Source: Rallus limicola
Taxonomy: Eukaryota > Chordata > Aves > Gruiformes > Rallidae
Length of the DNA: 64,000 nucleotides
Assembly: GCA_022605955.1 (NCBI GenBank)
Contig: JAKCOZ010000007.1
Location: 10,483,501 to 10,547,500 of the forward strand
Reading direction: 5' to 3'
Shown: positions 59,930 to 64,000 of the stretch, piece by piece
Layout of the letters: every line of letters starts with the position of its first letter
Numbering within the stretch: the stretch's first letter is position 1
Program-made: the position numbers and the translations under genes
The notes under the pieces: generated by a model
Databases searched by the model: none
What the model saw: the letters and a program-made list of their open reading frames with translations, nothing else
Told to the model about the DNA's origin: nothing

Positions 59930-60670
59930 CCAGATGTTTACAAGTTAGGTAGTGAAAGGGCAGAGAGGGAAATTGCAATATCTGCAGATGGCACAGGAGT
60001 TCAGAGTAAAGCTGACTGCAGAGATGTGCAAAAAGGATTCTTTTTGTATTTTATTAATTGGTGACAAAACCACAGATGAAACTCAATGCCAATGTAGACA
60101 ACATAATACACATGCAAAAAATGGGCTATACATAGATAGTGATGGGAGATAAATTAGCTGTTACCTCTTAGGAAAGTGGACTTGGAGCAATTTTAAGTAG
60201 TCAAAAAAAGCAAATTGCAAATTAGCATTGTTAGACAAGCAGAAGAAAGAGACAGTAAAATGGTCTCTGTAAAAATCTGTCACACGTGCCCATCTTGAAT
60301 ACTGCAGGTATTTCTGATCGCTGCCTTTCACAAAGAGCACAGGAAGGAAATAGGAAGATGTCAGACCAATAAATACATAGAGCGGTTCTCATATGATGGC
60401 AGACTAAATGCTGGGGGAGTCTTCAGCTTCCAAATGGCTTGTGAAAGGTGAGCAGAGAATAGTCTTTCACAGTTTTTCCCAATCCAATAGCACAAGGGCT
60501 TCAGGGCTCTAATTTCAGATAAGCAAAATGAAGGAGGTTTTTCCATGTAGCTCAGAAGGCAGTGTTGAACCTTCTTAGCACAGGATATCATGCAGTTAAA
60601 AAACATAAACCGTTTTGAAAAGGAATTACGAGTTTAATGAAAAATAGACCCATTTATGTTTATAAGCAAG
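59930..60670 (+). mobile_element. Ancient CR1 LINE remnant
   Basis: Blocks in the order of an old amniote CR1: 'tctgcagatggcaca', 'cagatgaaactcaatgccaatgta', 'aaattagctgttacctcttaggaaagtggacttgga', 'cacacgtgcccatcttgaatactgcaggtatttctgatcgctgcc', and 'accgttttgaaaaggaattacgagttt'. Highly diverged and without the avian terminal repeats. Confidence 0.65.
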
Positions 60671-62676
60671 ATAGTCTGAATAGAGTCTTCATCAGAGGAG
60701 AAATTCCTTATCAGGCCTTTTTCAACACGCACACCCCATTTCAACATTTTAGATATACAGCATAGACCTAGCCAAATTTTTGACCTTGCCTGTCACAGAA
60801 GTGCTTCTGTTCCTGCATTCCCTGATCCTGTAAAGAGCCATACCCAACATGAAGTTTTTCAGAGATAAGGTACACCTCTAAATCTTGTTGCCATTTGCTT
60901 TCTTGTTCTCCTGCTATAGAGTTCTCACCAGTGAAGGTCTTTAGAAGGCTTGAGTCAATAGCACAGTTGAACTGGGGGAAGGACAGGTAGCTCAGATGAA
61001 CCTTGATGCCCCTTCCAGACCTTTGGTTTGGTAAGATCCAGCGTGGATAAGCTAGGAGATACTGCAGTAGCCTTCTGAGTGCTCAGAAACAGGGTACCTA
61101 GGAGAGGTATGCTCTGTATCTATATCCACATGAATTGCTCTTTTATCCCAAGCCACAAATGGAGCCAGGCAATGAAGAAGTTTTTTGGAAAAAGACAAAC
61201 CATGACAATTTTGCGCTTATATGAGAGCATATGGAAAATAAAGATTTACAGTGACCATCAACAAAATATGCTTCTAATTTCAGTGGCACAATATCAAAAT
61301 GTACCGTGTCTTCCATCATCTCCAAGGAGCACAAAATTCTAGTCTGAAGTACTGAGGGAGTACTTTGAAAGAGATCACCGCCACAATGGAGTGATGACTT
61401 ACAGCAAGATAAAAGCCCACTGCTTCTTTATCTCTACCTATTCCAGAACAGATAATGTGAAGCAGTTACAGAGCTACATCTCATTTCAATGAAATTCCTC
61501 TCTCATTAATTTAACCTGGGGTGTTTTTTTTTTTAATTCCCAAATTTTCCCTTGTCAGATAGACCTCCATGAGGCTTAAGGCCACCAAGTTGTTTTTATT
61601 AGCAACATACAGTCAGTATAATATTGGAAAGGCAACTAGAGATCCTGATCAGAAAGATGTCCCTTATGTAGGCGCCAGGACTGTAGAAAGCCAGCATTTA
61701 TGCTCTACTAAACTTGCATGTTAGGAAGACACAATGCAGAGGTTTTTATCCAGGATGGCAAATCTAATCCAAATCTAATCCTTCAAAGACAGACAGATCA
61801 CACTGCAGAAAAAGGGGACAGGCTACAAAATAGACATCAAATTACTTTGGAGGAATTTCTAAATATTCTTCTGTGTAAATGAAGTGATTAATGGTCTTCC
61901 TACTCTTCCTCATATCCTTGTGGCTGATGATTACATTTTGTTCTTCATTAAAATGGCACCCCTGTGCTAAAATCTTTGCTGGGTTAATGGGTCATACAGT
62001 CAACATTTGGTGGGATTAATCACTCCAGGGTATTCAAAAGCATTTCCAGTATTGCCCAAGAAGGCTGTTTCAGGACAGGAAAGCAGGAAAAAAATTGTGG
62101 AATCAAAGTCAGAGCCCATCTTCTGCAGAGCCCATCTTCTGCAGGCATTATCCGAGCTGCTTTGTTATAAACCCAGAGTACTTGGCTTGAGTTTCTTACC
62201 TTCATCCATACTGTTGTGTTCATGTCGGTCAGGTGACATGATTGTATATATTATTGCCAATAATGCCCACTCAGCAAACTGGCAGATGTTGCTGCCTGTG
62301 ACTGAAAGCAGTGCAACCCCCTTATTTACCCAGGGCTTGATTTTGCTGCCCGAAACCAACAAGGCAATGTAACAGCCACTGCTTTACCATAAATGAAACA
62401 GCTTAAAAGTAGTTAATCTGATGAATGTGGTACAAACCCAAATAACCTTTTGCCAGCTGTTTTACTGCGTTTACAGCTGTTAAATGTGATAGCTGATAGG
62501 AAGGCTTAGATAGCTGAAGAACAGGAAACCAAAATTGATTTAAGCATGTACCTTTACACAGTAGATGAGTGCAGAGATGCGGTATCGCTACCCTTAGGCT
62601 GACAGCACCAAGAGTAGCACTCTTCTGCTCCCAGCATTGTCACTTGAAGACATTATTGTGACTCCCTACACGTAAC
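60671..62676 (+). other. Unique sequence
   Basis: No gene is recognised. A perfect 16-base tandem duplication (agagcccatcttctgc) lies at 62111-62142. The plus-strand frame at 62007-62372 (121 codons) spans it and has no domain. Confidence 0.4.
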
Positions 62677-63153
62677 TGTTAGAAATGTAAAAGTGTCCTA
62701 AAAAAAGGACTTGAGGTAGACACATTAGTGAAGCAGTAATTTACTATGCGTTCTTGCAAGAGCGGGTGACCTAACAAAGTAGGCACGCTTCTGGTCGGAG
62801 TTTGTGGCACTTCTATACAATATTCTGTCCAAAGTCATTAGGTTCTCTCCTATACCTATACATATTCATGACCTGTCCCGCTTCGTATTAAAATGAGTCC
62901 CAAGAAGTCATTTCCATAAACTCCTCCCAGTTGCGCCTGCGCACTGTCTTCTGGTGGTGGTCGTCAGGGGGTCTCAGTGATGAAGGCTCGAAGTCTTCCT
63001 CAGGTTGAACTTTTCACCTCCTTTCCCTGGCACATGCGTAGTTGTGGTTGTTCCAGATATGCACAGTCATCCTTGGGATGTTTCCTTCTCATTTATACCA
63101 GGCACAACTTTCCTTGGGATGCTTCCTCTTTATCATAACCACCAGGCACAAAC
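62677..63153 (-). mobile_element. LTR, minus strand (related to the 2.4-4.4 kb insertion)
   Basis: Starts TGTTAGAAATG (LTR 3' end on the minus strand). The core at 62850-63000 matches the interrupted core at 3050-3084 plus 3681-3800: 'tacatattcatgacctgtcccgcttcgtattaaaatgagtcccaagaagtcatttccataaactcctcccagttgcgcctgcgc'. Upstream of the core (to the right) is a direct repeat of about 40 bases (63070-63107 and 63111-63153, 'tccttgggatg...caggcacaa'), which looks like a duplicated U3 enhancer. The right boundary is estimated and no duplication was confirmed. Confidence 0.6.
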
Positions 63154-64000
63154 GTGTGAGCATTTCTCAATCCGCTTTGGTGTAAAAATCCCCAGTATTA
63201 GCATGGCCCAGCTTCAAACCAGCTGCATGCAGACACCTTTGAATGGGTGAATCTGAGGAGCCCCTTTGCTAGCCTTGCTGTCAGGTGGAAACCTCCAGCC
63301 TGGGAGTAGTGGTGTTGTGGTGAAGAGAGCCATCGGCAAGGAATGTAGCTCAGCCCTGCCTCCAAATCCTGTGGCCTCCGAAAGGTGCAGCAGTACCACG
63401 TTGTCTTCATTTAGGTAAGAAGGTGTTCAGGAGCAAGCAAGCATGACCAAAATGATGCATTGCATTAATGCACGGGCCAGACAAATCCTTGCAAAACCAT
63501 GTGCACATGAAGATTCTCACAGCTTTCTGTGAAGTCTGCCTTTTCTGCAAAGTCTCTTGCTCTTGGTTATTCATGATTTAACTCAGTAGTGTTTACTCAA
63601 CTATAAAAGCACTGGAGGGGGGAGAAGAAGAGTATGCTTTGCATGAACACTAAATACAGTCTACCTGCACTCAAGAATTAACATTCGTATTTAAGCAGAT
63701 GAGTCTTTAAATGAGTTTTGTTAGTCTGTTTGAGTTCTGATGCTTTCAAAAGTGCCTTACTTGTGTTTGCCTACTGAAGACTCTGATGGTTGTGGTTTTT
63801 AAAGAGAGATCACAGAGTGATGTGATTAGCTGTTCTGAAGTCTACATTCCCATGTAGCTCCCTTTATTGAAGTAACCCACAGTAAGATTTTGTCTTTGTG
63901 TTAATATGATTCTAATAAGAAGTGGACTAATACTAGCTTCGGCCTAACATTATTAAAGCCTGTTATTTCTTTGCTTTTCCTATTACCTAATTTGTAACTC
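63154..64000 (+). other. Unique sequence to window end
   Basis: No gene or known repeat was recognised. Confidence 0.4.

Noticed and set aside
60950..61030. Possible CR1 tail (ccttgatgccccttccagacc)
   Set aside because: The match is too short and lacks the terminal repeats.
1..64000. CRISPR arrays, operons, ribosome binding sites, bacterial or phage genes
   Set aside because: None was found. The sequence is vertebrate nuclear DNA, so these features are not expected.

Overview
This window looks like vertebrate nuclear DNA from a bird. The main evidence is the number of CR1 retrotransposon tails ending in the avian-type terminal repeat (ATTCTGTGAT and variants). It is supported by LTRs of avian ERV-L type, very old amniote-type CR1 fossils, and isolated CpG-rich patches in otherwise moderately AT-rich DNA. 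The species cannot be named from this sequence alone. No complete protein-coding gene, tRNA, rRNA, CRISPR array or operon was seen. The window reads as intergenic or deep-intronic DNA with a heavy repeat load: the elements listed here cover roughly 19-20 kb, which is high for a bird.

Layout. Positions 1-7680 hold a decayed plus-strand ERV-L-like provirus (gag and pol remnants plus a damaged 3' LTR). Its reverse transcriptase is split by a 2 kb LTR-derived insertion, which itself contains a solo ERV-L-type LTR. A CR1 lies at the junction of its internal region and 3' LTR. From 7.9 to 21.6 kb, unique DNA is dotted with CR1 copies of several ages, an exon-like segment on the minus strand (14379-14567) and a compact CpG island (about 17.33-17.60 kb). 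From 22.6 to 42.6 kb lie two copies of one long LTR family (22662-23747 and 40830-41735), two more CR1 fragments, an ERV-L-type solo LTR on the minus strand (42029-42600) and a second CpG-rich block (39.1-39.75 kb). From 42.6 to 54.2 kb the DNA is mostly unique, with a TATA-type promoter candidate at 43.76 kb and two exon-like segments on the minus strand near 50.7 and 49.1 kb. From 54.2 to 64 kb there is an LTR split by a CR1 with an intact target-site duplication, the longest CR1 of the window (57.84-59.35 kb, with a dead reverse transcriptase), a short LTR, an ancient CR1, and a minus-strand LTR whose core promoter matches the one at 3 kb.

The elements do not work together as a pathway. 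What they record is a layered insertion history that can be ordered by nesting. I did not find a convincing undescribed functional system. The best candidates for something overlooked are the minus-strand exon-like segments, the TATA promoter with a splice donor, and the CpG island carrying a CTCF-like site.
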